Source of the DNA: Agarophyton chilense
Taxonomy: Eukaryota > Rhodophyta > Florideophyceae > Gracilariales > Gracilariaceae
Length of the DNA: 64,000 bases
Direction of reading: 5' to 3'
Assembly: GCA_030374765.1 (NCBI GenBank)
Contig: JARGXX010000088.1
Coordinates: forward strand, 1,798,001-1,862,000
The stretch's first letter is position 1. Each line of letters starts with the position of its first letter. The notes under the pieces were generated by a model, which was given only the letters and a program-made list of their open reading frames with translations, did no database searches and had not been told where the DNA came from. Position numbers and translations under genes: made by a program. Below, piece by piece: positions 53,200-63,857 of the stretch.

Positions 53200-54640
53200 T
53201 CTTCGAACTTCTGGTTGAGGAAAAAGGTCTTAAGCAGACTAGTGGGGGTGAATTTCTGAAGATTTTCGGTTTGATGGTTTTGTTAACAGGGTTCGTATAC
53301 TCAAATAAAAGATAATTATGGTCTAAAGAAACTTCGTCTACTTTTATATACTCTGCAAAGCTCGTAAAGATCATGTCATGCAACCAGGTTGAACATATAA
53401 GGCAATTTATCATAATCAGTGGATCTGGAAGCGATAAAAACATCAAAGAAGCCAGATTTTCATGGGTTCTTGAATTCATAAAAGCAACCAATGACCATAG
53501 AAAAGCTTTTGTTACTCCAGCACACATATTTTGTTCTGATGAGAGTATGTCACGCTGGTATGGACTCGCTGGAAATTGGATTAAAATCGGACTTCCATAC
53601 TACACTGGTTTATATAGGAAAACTGAAAATGGTTGTGAATTGAAGAAAATTTGCTGCGGACGGCGGAGAATATTCCCAAAATACAAATACCCATGCGCTT
53701 TATGGGACCAAATGTCAAGATTTATGATTATGAACATGCACACGGAACAGATGTTTTAATGAGACTGGTGGAAAATTGGTTTGCAATTGATCGCATTGTT
53801 TGTGCTAATTTCTATTTGGCATATGTTAAGACATCTGAAGAACATTTAAAAAGAGAAATGAGGTTCATTGGAGTTGTAAAAAGTGCTATAAGAACGATTC
53901 CTTAGAAAAATCTTCGCGAACTTACGATGACGTCAAGAGACCAGCACATTTTAATGGTGGTGAACCTTCTTGAATTAGATCAAATTTTGATGTCTGTCCT
54001 CTGGACGGAGGTTAGAGGAGATATTTTATCAGCGCTTGCAGCAGTCCCCAACCAAGAAATTCCATTTTTCGTGAAAAATGCAGGACCACAAATGAAATAA
54101 CCAAGAAAATGCCATTTTCCTTTGCAAATTCCAAAAGTTTGCGAAGAATACTATTTTTGTTGCTCAAGAATTAACTGACATAATTGATCTCGGCAAGATG
54201 ATTTTAGTGTGGAAAAAAATTTCTAGGGAAACTTTTGTCTTTTGGAGTGAATACTTATTGGCTGGCATAGTGTGTGATCGACGCTTGGAACCTCTAGATA
54301 GTTGCAAATAAGAATACTCTGGCTCTCACACCGCATAATCATTATTGAAACCTTGCAGACGGATTAGTAAAGACCAACTGGGATACTGTTCGAACTATGA
54401 AAAGAACCATGAAGGAAGAAAACTAAATAGATAGCTCATATCTGGCTGGGAATGGCATTTATTTGACGGAGAAACCCCGCAAGAGCAGGAAGTTAGATGG
54501 TTATCTAACATCTTCAACATATCAAGGAAGACGCAAAGCATACAAAATGTTGTGTTCCACTGAAGACTGTAGGGCTTTCGGTGCAGTGGGTATCCACAGA
54601 AATAAACGCGAAGAGCGGGTGTCGCCTTGCGAGCGACGGT
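53200..54640 (+). pseudogene. piggyBac-type transposase (PGBD, DDE_Tnp_1_7), decayed
   Basis: The order of the family is visible across frames: GGEFLKIFGLMVLLTGFVYS, a short region with RFSWVLEFIKATNDHRKAFV, then FCSDESMSRWYGLAGNW (first catalytic Asp with the signature ESMSRW), GLPYYTGLYRKTENGCELKK, VKIYDYEHAHGTDVLMRLVE, WFAIDRIVCANFYLAYVKTS and MRFIGVVKSAIRTIP. The second Asp position (usually ADSYF) reads ANFYL, so a catalytic residue is lost. Stops and a frameshift near 53645 break it; the end near 54530 (GRRKAYKMLC) fits the C-terminus. Confidence 0.7.
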
Positions 54641-56542
54641 TCTTAGATTAGAAGTGAGTGTGCGGAAAGCAACCAGGTGTGCCTGAACAATGGGGATAAT
54701 ACGTGTATTCACGAGGCGTATGTACAGATACGGCGGTGCGTAATTCACACGAGTTCGGCTCGACAACCCTTTTGACAACACAAATAACCAGGTAACAGTA
54801 GAGAAAGCAACAAAGAAACAACACATACACAGAGCTGTACAAAAAGGGCGGTAAATTCGCAACAGTAGACGGTATCCTCGGAACAAGAGCTATAGCGCAG
54901 AACTTTTAAGAATTGATGCTATGGGGGACTCTTTTTGGTAAACAACTTTAGGATTTCTAGGACTCACCAAGATGGTGTTTTTGGGTTCGTTGGTTTTTGG
55001 TTGGCCTTCCACCGTCCTCACCTGGGCCTTGCGCTCTTTAATGTGCCAAGAGGCAAAGCAATTACTGTACGGTAAGGCATACAAGTGGCGTGCCACTACA
55101 TAATTATCTAAAAAGTAGCCTTGTAAGTGCTTGTCTTTACAATAGTGAGCGGGGTGGCCATGCTTGGTGAAGATATATATCTCACCGGCCATCCGACCTA
55201 CGATGGGGCTCCTTGCCACGCGGCCACGGAGAGGTGCACTTGAAGTGCGCCTCCCTATCTACTTAGTCCTATCTAACTAATACTAGATTAGCGCAAAGCT
55301 AAACGAATTGCTGACTAAACAAATGTAGTACACAGTGCATGGTGACAACCATTAAGGTCCAGCAGGTGGCAGGATTGCCTCATCGGTGTAGCTTACTCTA
55401 ACATAAGAACTACATACAAATCGAAATATGTTTGTACGGAATGCAAAAAGAACAATTATATGGATGTTTATATACGTCACAGTAGAATTGGGCTTGATTG
55501 TTTTGTAGACCATCTGCGTGACATTCATAATATTTCCTGAACCATTTAGTCCACAAGAGTGGGGTTGGTTTGAAAGCATGCGTTTTAAGGCCTTCTGGAG
55601 ACATGTTTTAAAAGTAAAAAGCAAAATTTTAATTTACCGTCATCCCCCTCTTAATTCAATCCACGTTATTCAAATTGCTAGATGTATTATGGTCTTTTAC
55701 GAAACTATCTCTTTAGCAGATGTCACATTATTCTTTTTGCTATTCAAGAGGACGAAAATGCTTCCTTGGATTATAATAAATTTTAGAATTGGTCAAGCTC
55801 TCAAAGAAGATTTTGAGTTACAATTAACTCACCGAGGATCGAACCATATTTTACTCAGTCTCGGAGTGATAATGAAAGCAGTGCGCTGGTGTTACTAAAA
55901 AGAAGCTAAAGAATGTACTTTAAAGGAGGAAGAACATGATTTAAATACTTTTTTTACATAGAAAAATAAATACGGCGCTACATTATCGAAACCGGCGTTT
56001 TTTACAAATTTTTTGAAAAATAGGACTGGTTGCAAATGAGGCCAAGCCGACCTCATATGAGAATAATTCTCCGGGCGTGTAGACACTAGTTTCTATTCAA
56101 CATTGACCTCAAAAGAGGTAAATATTGATTATCCCAAAAGCTTCGAAAATCTTTTCAATTTTTATAAACTTTTTGATTTTTCAGTTTTTTCCAGGCGTCT
56201 CTTAAATGGAAAAGCAGAAATGTAGCTTCGTGCGGTTCACAGCTTCTTCCCTTGTTTACTTTCGCGGTAATATCCACAGGTTTTGTGGAAAGTGGCACCA
56301 TCAACAGATCTTCGACTAATCGTCGTACCATGGTTCACAGTCGCGCTCGGTTCCTTAAATCCAAAACAGAAAGCGAAAGTTTATTCGGGTTCCTTTGGAA
56401 AATTAAAACTGTCGAAGGAACCGTTACAAAAGTCGAAACTAAACCTGTCAATGACCGCAATCGCCTTTTTATCACTATCAACTTCATTTTACCGAAACGA
56501 GGAAGAGAGTGTACTCTACCTCTTTGCAGTGTTGAGGTAGGC
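54641..56542. other. Unclassified AT-rich sequence, no supported gene
   Basis: Minus-strand frame 54890-55219 and plus-strand frame 55518-55898 are open but show no recognisable pattern. The latter is rich in Ile/Phe as expected for AT-rich chance frames. Confidence 0.4.
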
Positions 56543-57442
56543 TGTAGTATCCGCTCTAACGGAGAGAGCAGACACCTGCGACAGCGTTCGGACTGCCGAT
56601 GGGTCGCTTGTGGCGAAGGAAAAGGGGTGGGAGAGCTACAACACCAGCGAGCTGGAAGTGGGGTGTGAGGCCACTACTCGCCAGCGAAGGTGAACAGTGC
56701 AACTGTAAAACGTTGATGGAACGTAGTGTAGTATCCGCTCTAACAGAGAGAGCAGACACCTGCGACAGCGTTCGGACTGCCGGTGGGTCGCTTGCGGCGA
56801 AGTAAAAGGGGTGGTAGAGCTACAACACTAGCGAGCTGGAAGTGGGGTGTAAGGCCACTACTCGCCAGCGAGGGTGAACAGTGCAACTGTAAAACGTTGA
56901 GGGAACGTAGGTACGAGACGGCTCGTGAAGTGGTTAGGGGCTGACTATCTATTATAGCTCGTCCGGATCTCCGGTTAAGGAATCCTAAGCGAGGAACCAA
57001 ATAGTCATGATGCCCCTGTTTTCTCCTTTACTTAGAGTCGGCGCTCACCTCTGGTGCACTATATACTGTGTGCCAGGGTGAGTGCCCAAATAAATATATA
57101 AATAATACCCAGTGGTCACCCACTTAGCCAAACTACTGTATGGGTATGGTCCCTAATGGACGTCTAGCTACAAAGGGTAGTAAAGCCCTCCACGTGGCTC
57201 GCCACTACATGCGCCGCTGCCAATATGGCGTTCCCCTAGGAAGGGTCACAACTATGCGAGCGCCGTGGTAAGCCACTCGACCCATGACGCCACGTGTTCC
57301 ACCAAGTCATTCTGCCTCTAGGCATCCTATGCGGGATGCCGCTTCATATCACAATGCTGATGATAACACTCACTTATGAGTTCCAACCGCGACTTCGCGA
57401 AAAACCAACCTATCGGATTCCCCGACATAGTAGAATACTACA
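56543..57442 (-). repeat. 3' LTR of element C, with internal duplication
   Basis: Outer tips TGTAGTAT and ATACTACA are exact inverted repeats. The first 184 bp on the left (56543-56726) are repeated in tandem at 56727-56910 with few differences. The solo LTR at 34595-35212 has only one copy, so the duplication is specific to this LTR. Confidence 0.85.
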
Positions 57443-57466
57443 CACCCCCCTCGTTAAGCGCGAACC

Positions 57467-59293
57467 ATGGGGGACGCAAGAAGCGTTTATACGCAGTCGG
57501 ACTGGTGTTCCGGGTACTCATCGCCATCACGAATTCCTCGCCGCACGACCAACTCTTACAGTTCTCAACAGCATTCTGTCCCTCACCGCTCTTCAGCTCG
57601 ATCTCTCGCGATGGATCCGAACGCCGGGTCCAACCCGTTTCAGCCCTCCTCTGAGGATGTGCCTTCTGGGGCTCCGTCAAACACTGCTGGTTCTGCATGG
57701 CAGCCTACTGCTCAACTCGGTCCATACCGTTCGTTCCCCACCCCGTACACTGGATTCCGGTCGGTACCGTTACCTCAGCCAACCGTGGCTCCGATGCCGA
57801 ACGCGGCCTACGTCGCCTCTGCGGGTGTGATTGGAGCTCCTTCTCGTCGTGCTCAGCGAAGCTACCCGCACCCTGCGGATTTCTATGGACGAGATCCTCT
57901 CGACAACGTTGAACTTTTCGCGCAAGCGACCTGGTTTGATCCAGTTGCTATCCGCGATGACGCGTTGATACAGCAGAATGTACACGGTGGGTACTTCCCT
58001 GACGGTACTCCAGAACACGCGATTTATAGAGACGACTGGGCGAGCCATATTGCTTTGCCAGACAACGCGATTGCACGATATTCAACGGAAACCTTTTCCG
58101 AAGCCCGTACGCGGTTCACCAAGCTGATGTACCAGCGTCTTCACCGATTCATCAGTACGGCTCTCCTCCCGCAGGACTGGGAACTAGATACCTGGAAAGC
58201 CCGTGCCGACGGTGAAGGTTACTCTTATATCGAGACACTCGTTGAAGTCGATGTTAGCGGTTGGCGCGGTGTGCGCGGTGTGCGTGATGCAGCTCTCTGC
58301 TTTCAGCAAACTCTTCTCCGTGCGGAGTTCCGCTTCCTTCGAAAGCGTGACATTCCTTATTGGGATTATCCCCGTTGGCAACGTCGTACTCGATCACGTT
58401 TGGGCTATTTGGTGCCGTATCAAATGATCGAGATTGATCGCATCCGGTGGAACGCGCGCTTCGGGCGCTACATCGGTATTCCGGAGCATTGGGCGGCGAT
58501 CGAGAGTCCTCGTGGTTGCCCTGTGGAGCTCCCACCGGCGATCTCCTACATCGGGTCCGCGTTGGTTAACGACCCGTTCTCGGGATATTGGACGGTGGTT
58601 TATACCGAGTTTATCGCCAATATGGCCGTCTTCCTCCTATGGGATGCTTATGATACCTTTACAGTTTGGTACATGTCGCCCACAGCGCGAAAGTATGCGA
58701 GAGAACTCGATCTTTCCCTTGTCCTGGGATCCCGTGCGAACCATGCCGACTTCCTCCATCCTTTGGATGTAGTCGACAGTGTCGACTGGTTTGGAGTGCC
58801 AGCTGATCAATCTGCTCGCGGAACCCGTGCAAGACACTACGACCATTCCCCTGGACGAACAGCAAGTGCTGGAGATTTAGTTTGGTACGACCCCTGGACG
58901 CGCCAGTTGATCACCTCCGAGCAGGCTCGCTTTCTTCGGGAGAACCCGCGTCACATGCCACCGAACCAGCTTACTGGATACGTGTACGATGCTACTTCAT
59001 CCGAGAACGGAGAGGAACCGTATGAGGAAGCGCCGGGAGCTGAAGCTGAACTCGGTTACGAGGACGAGCCAGAGCTGGCAGGCGTAGCGACTTCCGTCGA
59101 TCAATCCGCAGCGGCGAGAGTTGCTCAAGAGTACTATCATGGATATACCCCACAACCGAGTGCAATGCCGGTCGAAGATCCAGGCTTGGATCCGCTGAGG
59201 CAGTTCCTCTTAGATGCGGGCTTTCCCGTGGACCAAGTTGAGGGTGATCGCGCACAGTTTCTTGCGAACCTGCGTGCTCGCACGTCTCTTTGA
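57467..59293 (+). CDS. Large antisense open frame in retrotransposon C, unknown protein
   Basis: 608-codon uninterrupted frame starting 25 bp inside the 3' LTR and reading opposite to pol; a second possible start is the ATG at 57611 (MDPNAGSNPF). Residues 1-130 are Ser/Pro/Ala/Gln rich and look disordered. Residues about 135-480 look folded and are rich in Trp, Tyr and Arg: FYGRDPLDNVELFAQATWFD, KLMYQRLHRFISTALLPQDW, LLRAEFRFLRKRDIPYWDYP, NMAVFLLWDAYDTFTVWYMS. Then an acidic stretch (EEPYEEAPGAEAELGYEDEP) and a short helical end (DPLRQFLLDAGFPVDQVEGD). No signal peptide and no recognised domain. Balanced composition and typical codon use support a real protein, and it stayed open while pol of the same element decayed. 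Antisense frames at this place are known in some plant Tat-lineage elements; homology to those is not shown. Confidence 0.65.
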   Translation: MGDARSVYTQSDWCSGYSSPSRIPRRTTNSYSSQQHSVPHRSSARSLAMDPNAGSNPFQPSSEDVPSGAPSNTAGSAWQPTAQLGPYRSFPTPYTGFRSVPLPQPTVAPMPNAAYVASAGVIGAPSRRAQRSYPHPADFYGRDPLDNVELFAQATWFDPVAIRDDALIQQNVHGGYFPDGTPEHAIYRDDWASHIALPDNAIARYSTETFSEARTRFTKLMYQRLHRFISTALLPQDWELDTWKARADGEGYSYIETLVEVDVSGWRGVRGVRDAALCFQQTLLRAEFRFLRKRDIPYWDYPRWQRRTRSRLGYLVPYQMIEIDRIRWNARFGRYIGIPEHWAAIESPRGCPVELPPAISYIGSALVNDPFSGYWTVVYTEFIANMAVFLLWDAYDTFTVWYMSPTARKYARELDLSLVLGSRANHADFLHPLDVVDSVDWFGVPADQSARGTRARHYDHSPGRTASAGDLVWYDPWTRQLITSEQARFLRENPRHMPPNQLTGYVYDATSSENGEEPYEEAPGAEAELGYEDEPELAGVATSVDQSAAARVAQEYYHGYTPQPSAMPVEDPGLDPLRQFLLDAGFPVDQVEGDRAQFLANLRARTSL

Positions 59294-59398
59294 TAATCCT
59301 ATAAAAGACTCCTAGTCAACACCCTTGCGGTGATACCTTGATACCAATAAACTCCGGCGACTTCGTGTCTTCACGTTCCCTTCTTATCTTCTAGTCTT

Positions 59399-59677
59399 CA
59401 TCTCTTCTCGCTTCTCGAGTTCTTAACTTCTTCTTCTCGCTTCTCGAGTTCTTCAATCCTTCTTCTCTCGCTTCTCGAGTTCTTCAATCCTTCTTCTCTC
59501 GCTTCTCGAGTTCTTCAATCCTTCTTCTCTCGCTTCTCGAGTTCTTCAATCCTTCTTCTCTCGCTTCTCGAGTTCTTCAATCCTTCTTCTCTCGCTTCTC
59601 GAGTTCTTCAATCCTTCTTCTCTCGCTTCTCGAGTTCTTCAATCCTTCTTCTCTCGCTTCTCGAGTTCTTCCTAGGT
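59399..59677. repeat. 31-bp minisatellite between the antisense frame and pol
   Basis: Seven units in register from 59461 (TTCTTCTCTCGCTTCTCGAG plus TTCTTCAATCC), six of them exact, with one or two degenerate units before. The array lies between the 3' ends of the two opposing reading frames. Confidence 0.92.
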
Positions 59678-59799
59678 GATAATCAGTAAATGTCCTGTGC
59701 TTGCGTGTTTTCACTTTTCTTCCACCTGACTTCTTGTATTCTTCTCGCCTTTCGAGTTTTTACTACCTTGGTAGCCCATACTTAGAAGTGGGATGTGCC

Positions 59800-60848
59800 C
59801 ATGAGCCCGACTATCGAGGAGTCGATCTCCCTGGGGAGTGGTAATGGCATGCGTCGATGATATCGCACGAGTTGCGAACGGGGGATATGAGCTAAAGGTT
59901 CCCACGTATCCGCTTCCGGAGGAAAACCGTACCAACGGACTCGATACAGTAATTCTCTGTATCTTCATGCTCGCCATGTTCACATATGCGATCCATAACA
60001 TATTCCTGGGCGTTTCCCAATGCTTTCGCTGTTGGCGCGAGACTCCTGTTAACAGGTTTGAAATGCCTTAGGGCTGACCCAAACGTCTCTGTGTTAGCAG
60101 TCTCCGCGTCGCTAAGCGTTCGCTCGTCGACTAACTGTCGTTCTGCCCGCAGGGGCAGTGTTCTCATTCCTTGAGAACCTTTCTCAGATAAGGAGCTATC
60201 CTGTTTTCCAGGTTCCATAGAAGCGCACTTCTTGCTACTTCTCAATTCCATTTGTGGATGAACTTCCTTCGGTTTATCCGATTCTGACCGCTGTTGGGTG
60301 GATGATGGTGCTTGCAACACGACAGGAGGCGATACCTCTTCTTCTTCCTGCCCACGAGGGATGGGAGCCGATATCGGCGGAACAGTGAGTGGCGCTTCAC
60401 CTGACGGTTCAGCCTGAAGCGGCAACGGCGCGTGTTCGCCTGCACTCGTTTCCAAGTCCTTGGGGCCAAATTCCAAAACATCGTTCCTGCTTTCAGGTTC
60501 CATTTCTGTACTTACAGGTGTGTGCGTGCCACGGGGCATATCCCGATATTTCGGAAGCTGTCCGTGATCGGCGTACGCAACCGCCGACGGTGAGAGATCA
60601 GGAGCTTTCTCCCCCGCTCGAGCCTTTGGTGGCGGTTCACTCTCCTCAGAGTCACTTGGGATTTTGCCTTGGCGTTCCGTCGCACTTGCCTCCTTAGTTC
60701 TACCAGATACCTGGACTTCCACTTGCGGGTCAGGCGCGACTTCAACGCAATCGCGCGATACACGTTCAACGTCCTCACCTGTCTTGATGACCACTGTGTC
60801 TTCATCAAGGTCCACCACTTTGAAGGGTCCAGCCGCTATCGGCAACAT
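59800..60848 (-). pseudogene. Integrase C-terminus and chromodomain of element C (frameshifted)
   Basis: Starts MLPIAAGPFKVVDLDEDTVV (the post-integrase beta domain), followed by a long Ser/Pro/Glu-rich linker, then EYVMDRICEHGEHEDTENY, the start of a chromodomain. The second half of the chromodomain (VRWYGFPPEADTWEPLAHIP) lies in another frame, so one indel near 59960 splits the domain. A TGA near 60885 separates this part from the integrase. Confidence 0.75.
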
Positions 60849-60887
60849 CTTATGACGAGATTCTTCCTGTTTGTCCGGTCTTTCAAC

Positions 60888-62507
60888 TCACACGAGGACG
60901 TGACTTCCTACTCGGATTGCCGGATTTCCTCTTCGCCTTCTGGCGTCATAGTTTCGCTTATAGCGAGCTTGCGTCTTTGATAACTCTTTAGCTGCTTCTT
61001 CCGCTCTGGCCTTCAGGTCATTCCTCCATTTCAGATGGTACTTAGCCGGGGTCGGCGCATCCAATTCTGTCTCGTCGTCGAGCGCAACCGGTAAAACCGG
61101 AGGGTTACGTGAGAGGACGGGGTCGAACGGTGCCGTCTTCGTAGAGGTATGAACTTGCATATTGTACGCGTAGCACAGAGTATCAATAAACATGTCCCAT
61201 TCTTTCGGGTGGTCCGCGATGTAGTGTCGTAGTGCTGCTATCAGCGTGCGGTGGAAACGCTCCACCTGCCCGTTGCATTGCGGATGATAGGTCGTGGTAA
61301 ACACGTTTCGAATGCCCATAATGCGGCAAACATTCTGAAAGAACTTTGCAACGAATTGCTTCCCATTATCGGATAACAGAACTTCTGGTGGTCTGTATAT
61401 AAATACCCAGTGTTTGATAAACGCCTGTGCAATTACGGTTGCGGTTATCCGCTTCAGCGGCACAGTCCGCACTAGCTTCGAGAAGCGGTCGGTGATTACC
61501 AATAGGTAGCGATAACCTCGCTTTGAGCGAATCAATTCCCCTAGGATGTCGATACTGACGTATTGTGTAGGCGCTTTCGCCTGAAATAACGTCATCGGTT
61601 TCCGCTTCCTGTAAAGCTTCACGCGATTCTTCGCACATGTTGTACACAACCTCACGGTAGCATGGAAGTCCATTGCCAAAGTAGGCCAGTAAAAATCTCT
61701 TCTTAGAGTCATGAACAACTTCGTTCCTCCTTGATGACCAGACAGCCTGCTGTAGTGTGCCAGATGGAGTACTCGACTCTTCAAGACGTGTGGAATCACG
61801 ATTTGATCATGCTTTTCGACATGTCCTAACAGTATGCCTCGTGAATCGAGTGAAAAGGGAAGCTCCTCTCCCCGTTTAAGTCGAGAGCGTATCAACGCAC
61901 AAAACGTATCGGCGTGTTGCTCATTGAGGAGCTCAGTGCCCGAGATTTGCTCGAGTTGAACTGAAGGGTCAGTGTCTGCTAATGCAAGGAACGGGTCTAC
62001 ATCCGAATAATCATCAAGGATCTCTTGTTCCTCTTCTTCAAAAGATGGTGAATGGGTCTCCATGTAGAAGCAAGGTATCTCTTCATCGATTTCGCCTTGG
62101 GTTTCGCCCAGTGTTTTGAGTCGCGATAGCGCGTCAGCTTGGACATTGGCCAATCCCTTCTTATAATTCACTTCGAAATCGAATTCAGAAAGGCGTAAGC
62201 GCCATCGTGCGAGACGAACAGACGGGTCTGTAATGGACAGTACCCATCGTAGAGACGAATGAACCGTGTTGACGGTAAAACGTTCTTCTTGGAGATACGG
62301 TCGAAATGTGGTTAGAGCCCAAACGACTGCAAGGCATTCCTTTTCTGAAACTGAATACTTCTTCTCAGCAGCGTTTAGCGATCTTGACCAGTAACCAATG
62401 GGTTTGCGTTCACCATCAGGGAGTGTTTGAAAAAGGGCACACCCTACTTGATACTCGCTAGAGTCAGTATCCACTGAGTATGGCAGGTTGGGGATGGGCA
62501 GCGCCAA
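60888..62507 (-). CDS. RNase H and integrase of element C
   Basis: 539-codon open frame. RNase H: SVDTDSSEYQVGCAL, YSVSEKECLAVVWAL, NYKKGLANVQADALSRL. In the TDH-type motif the usual His/Asp stretch reads NTVHSSLRW, so an RNase H catalytic position may be changed. Integrase: HYSRLSGHQGGTKLF and CTTCAKNR (zinc finger), YVSIDILGEL, LLSDNGKQFVAKFF and NGQVERFHRTL (D, D, E). The frame ends in the linker before the chromodomain. Confidence 0.88.
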   Translation of the reverse strand: MALPIPNLPYSVDTDSSEYQVGCALFQTLPDGERKPIGYWSRSLNAAEKKYSVSEKECLAVVWALTTFRPYLQEERFTVNTVHSSLRWVLSITDPSVRLARWRLRLSEFDFEVNYKKGLANVQADALSRLKTLGETQGEIDEEIPCFYMETHSPSFEEEEQEILDDYSDVDPFLALADTDPSVQLEQISGTELLNEQHADTFCALIRSRLKRGEELPFSLDSRGILLGHVEKHDQIVIPHVLKSRVLHLAHYSRLSGHQGGTKLFMTLRRDFYWPTLAMDFHATVRLCTTCAKNRVKLYRKRKPMTLFQAKAPTQYVSIDILGELIRSKRGYRYLLVITDRFSKLVRTVPLKRITATVIAQAFIKHWVFIYRPPEVLLSDNGKQFVAKFFQNVCRIMGIRNVFTTTYHPQCNGQVERFHRTLIAALRHYIADHPKEWDMFIDTLCYAYNMQVHTSTKTAPFDPVLSRNPPVLPVALDDETELDAPTPAKYHLKWRNDLKARAEEAAKELSKTQARYKRNYDARRRRGNPAIRVGSHVLV

Positions 62508-62595
62508 GACTGGGGCTGTAATAATCTTTGTCTTCAGCGTGTCGAACGCTTCCGCTTCAGCTTGTCTGAATTGTTCCAGCTGTACTGGTTATCCT

Positions 62596-62942
62596 TTACG
62601 CACCTTTGCGTTGAGCGGTGCCGCTATATGCGATTATCGCGTCACGAATCGTCGGTAGACGTTGCACAAGACGAGAAAAGAACGCAATTGCTTCTGTGTC
62701 GACGGAGGTTGTACTTCGCGGAGAGCCGCTGTTTGTGCCTCTTGAAGGGCAAGCTGTCCCGGCTTGATCACATGTCCTAAGTATCGGACGGTGCCAGCGA
62801 ACCATTCGCATTTCTTGAACTTCAAGGTGATACCTGCGCTCTGTAGTGCTTTGAGAATCTCCTCTACATGCCGTAAATGGCTTTCCACATCCTGGGAAAA
62901 GATGGTCACATCGTCCAAATAGACTAAACAAGTCTTCCACTT
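62596..62942 (-). pseudogene. Reverse transcriptase of element C, palm end and thumb
   Basis: Holds the catalytic box (LVYLDDVTIFS), LKALQSAGITLKFKKCEW, VRYLGHVI and SFLVLCNVYRRFV. It is split from the first part by a short disturbed stretch with TAA near 62943 and from RNase H by two further TAA codons near 62630 and 62590. Confidence 0.85.
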
Positions 62943-63857
62943 TTATATTGAGAGCAAGATGTCCAGAGTACGCTGGAAAGTAGCCGGTGCCTTCGTTAAG
63001 CAAAAGGGTATCCTTTTGAAACGGTAGAGACCGGCGTGACAGGCAAATGCGGTTTTATCTTGGTCTTCTTTCGCTACAGGCACCTGCCAATAGCCAGAGT
63101 TGGCGTCCAACGTGGTGAACACGTTCGCTTCTCCTAAGCTGTCAATACATTCGTCCATTCGAGGCAACGGGAATGTATCTAGAACTGCAACTGCGTTCAG
63201 TTTTCGATAATCGATACAGAATCGTAAAGAACCATCAGGTTTCGGAACCAGCACCACTGGTGAGGCCCAAGCAGATTGAGCTGCTTCGATTACTCCTTCT
63301 TCCAGCATTTTGCTGACATTCTCCTCCTCGATTTGGCGAGTTCGCGGTCCCGCTCTGTAGGGTGGTTGGGAGATGGGTCGTGACCATGGGACCAAATCAA
63401 TGTGGTGTTCCGTAGCGGAGATCTCTCCTAGTTTTCCACTCCACATGGATGTATACTTCTTCAGCACAGACCTGATCTTTGTTCTGTAGTATTCCGACAC
63501 ATGTGCTAAGTCTAGCTCATCGACCAGGCTCTCTGGATCCTTTGCCGTTTGCAATTGATCTCCAGACGGAGTTTGCAGTTCTTCGTCTGTTTCACCGACA
63601 TGGGTTAATCCCAATACCTCTGTGGTAAAAATATGAGTAGGGACCACCACTGTGGGATGAGGCAAAGCTGTTGCAACAACCTGATTCTTCGGTATATGAT
63701 GATCGTTATCGGTGAAGTTACTCACTAGTATCCAAAAGGGGCTACCAGGATCAACCTGAGCAGTGCTGTTAGCGACTAGCAATCCACGGATTCGTACATC
63801 TGAGTATTCAGTTGAATCACCACGAGCCCGTGTCGTTCTGTTCTTACTTGAATCCAA
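62943..63857 (-). pseudogene. Protease-reverse transcriptase linker and reverse transcriptase fingers/palm of element C
   Basis: Linker region with SPFWILVSNFTDNDHHIPKN, then YTSMWSGKLGEISATEHHID, ISQPPYRAGPRTRQIEEENV, GVIEAAQSAWASPVVLVPKP, LRFCIDYRKLNAV, FTTLDANSGYWQVPVAKEDQ and LTKAPATFQRTL. All are Ty3/gypsy reverse transcriptase motifs. The same frame is open upstream to a TGA near 63960. The protease itself is beyond the window edge. Confidence 0.88.

Noticed and set aside
54644..55291. An insertion flanked by an 8-bp direct repeat (TAGATTAG at 54644 and 55284)
   Set aside because: The intervening 0.6 kb lacks inverted or TG...CA ends, so the match may be chance.
55518..55898. A 126-codon plus-strand frame as a gene
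   Set aside because: AT-rich, Ile/Phe-rich composition without any recognisable motif; consistent with a chance frame.
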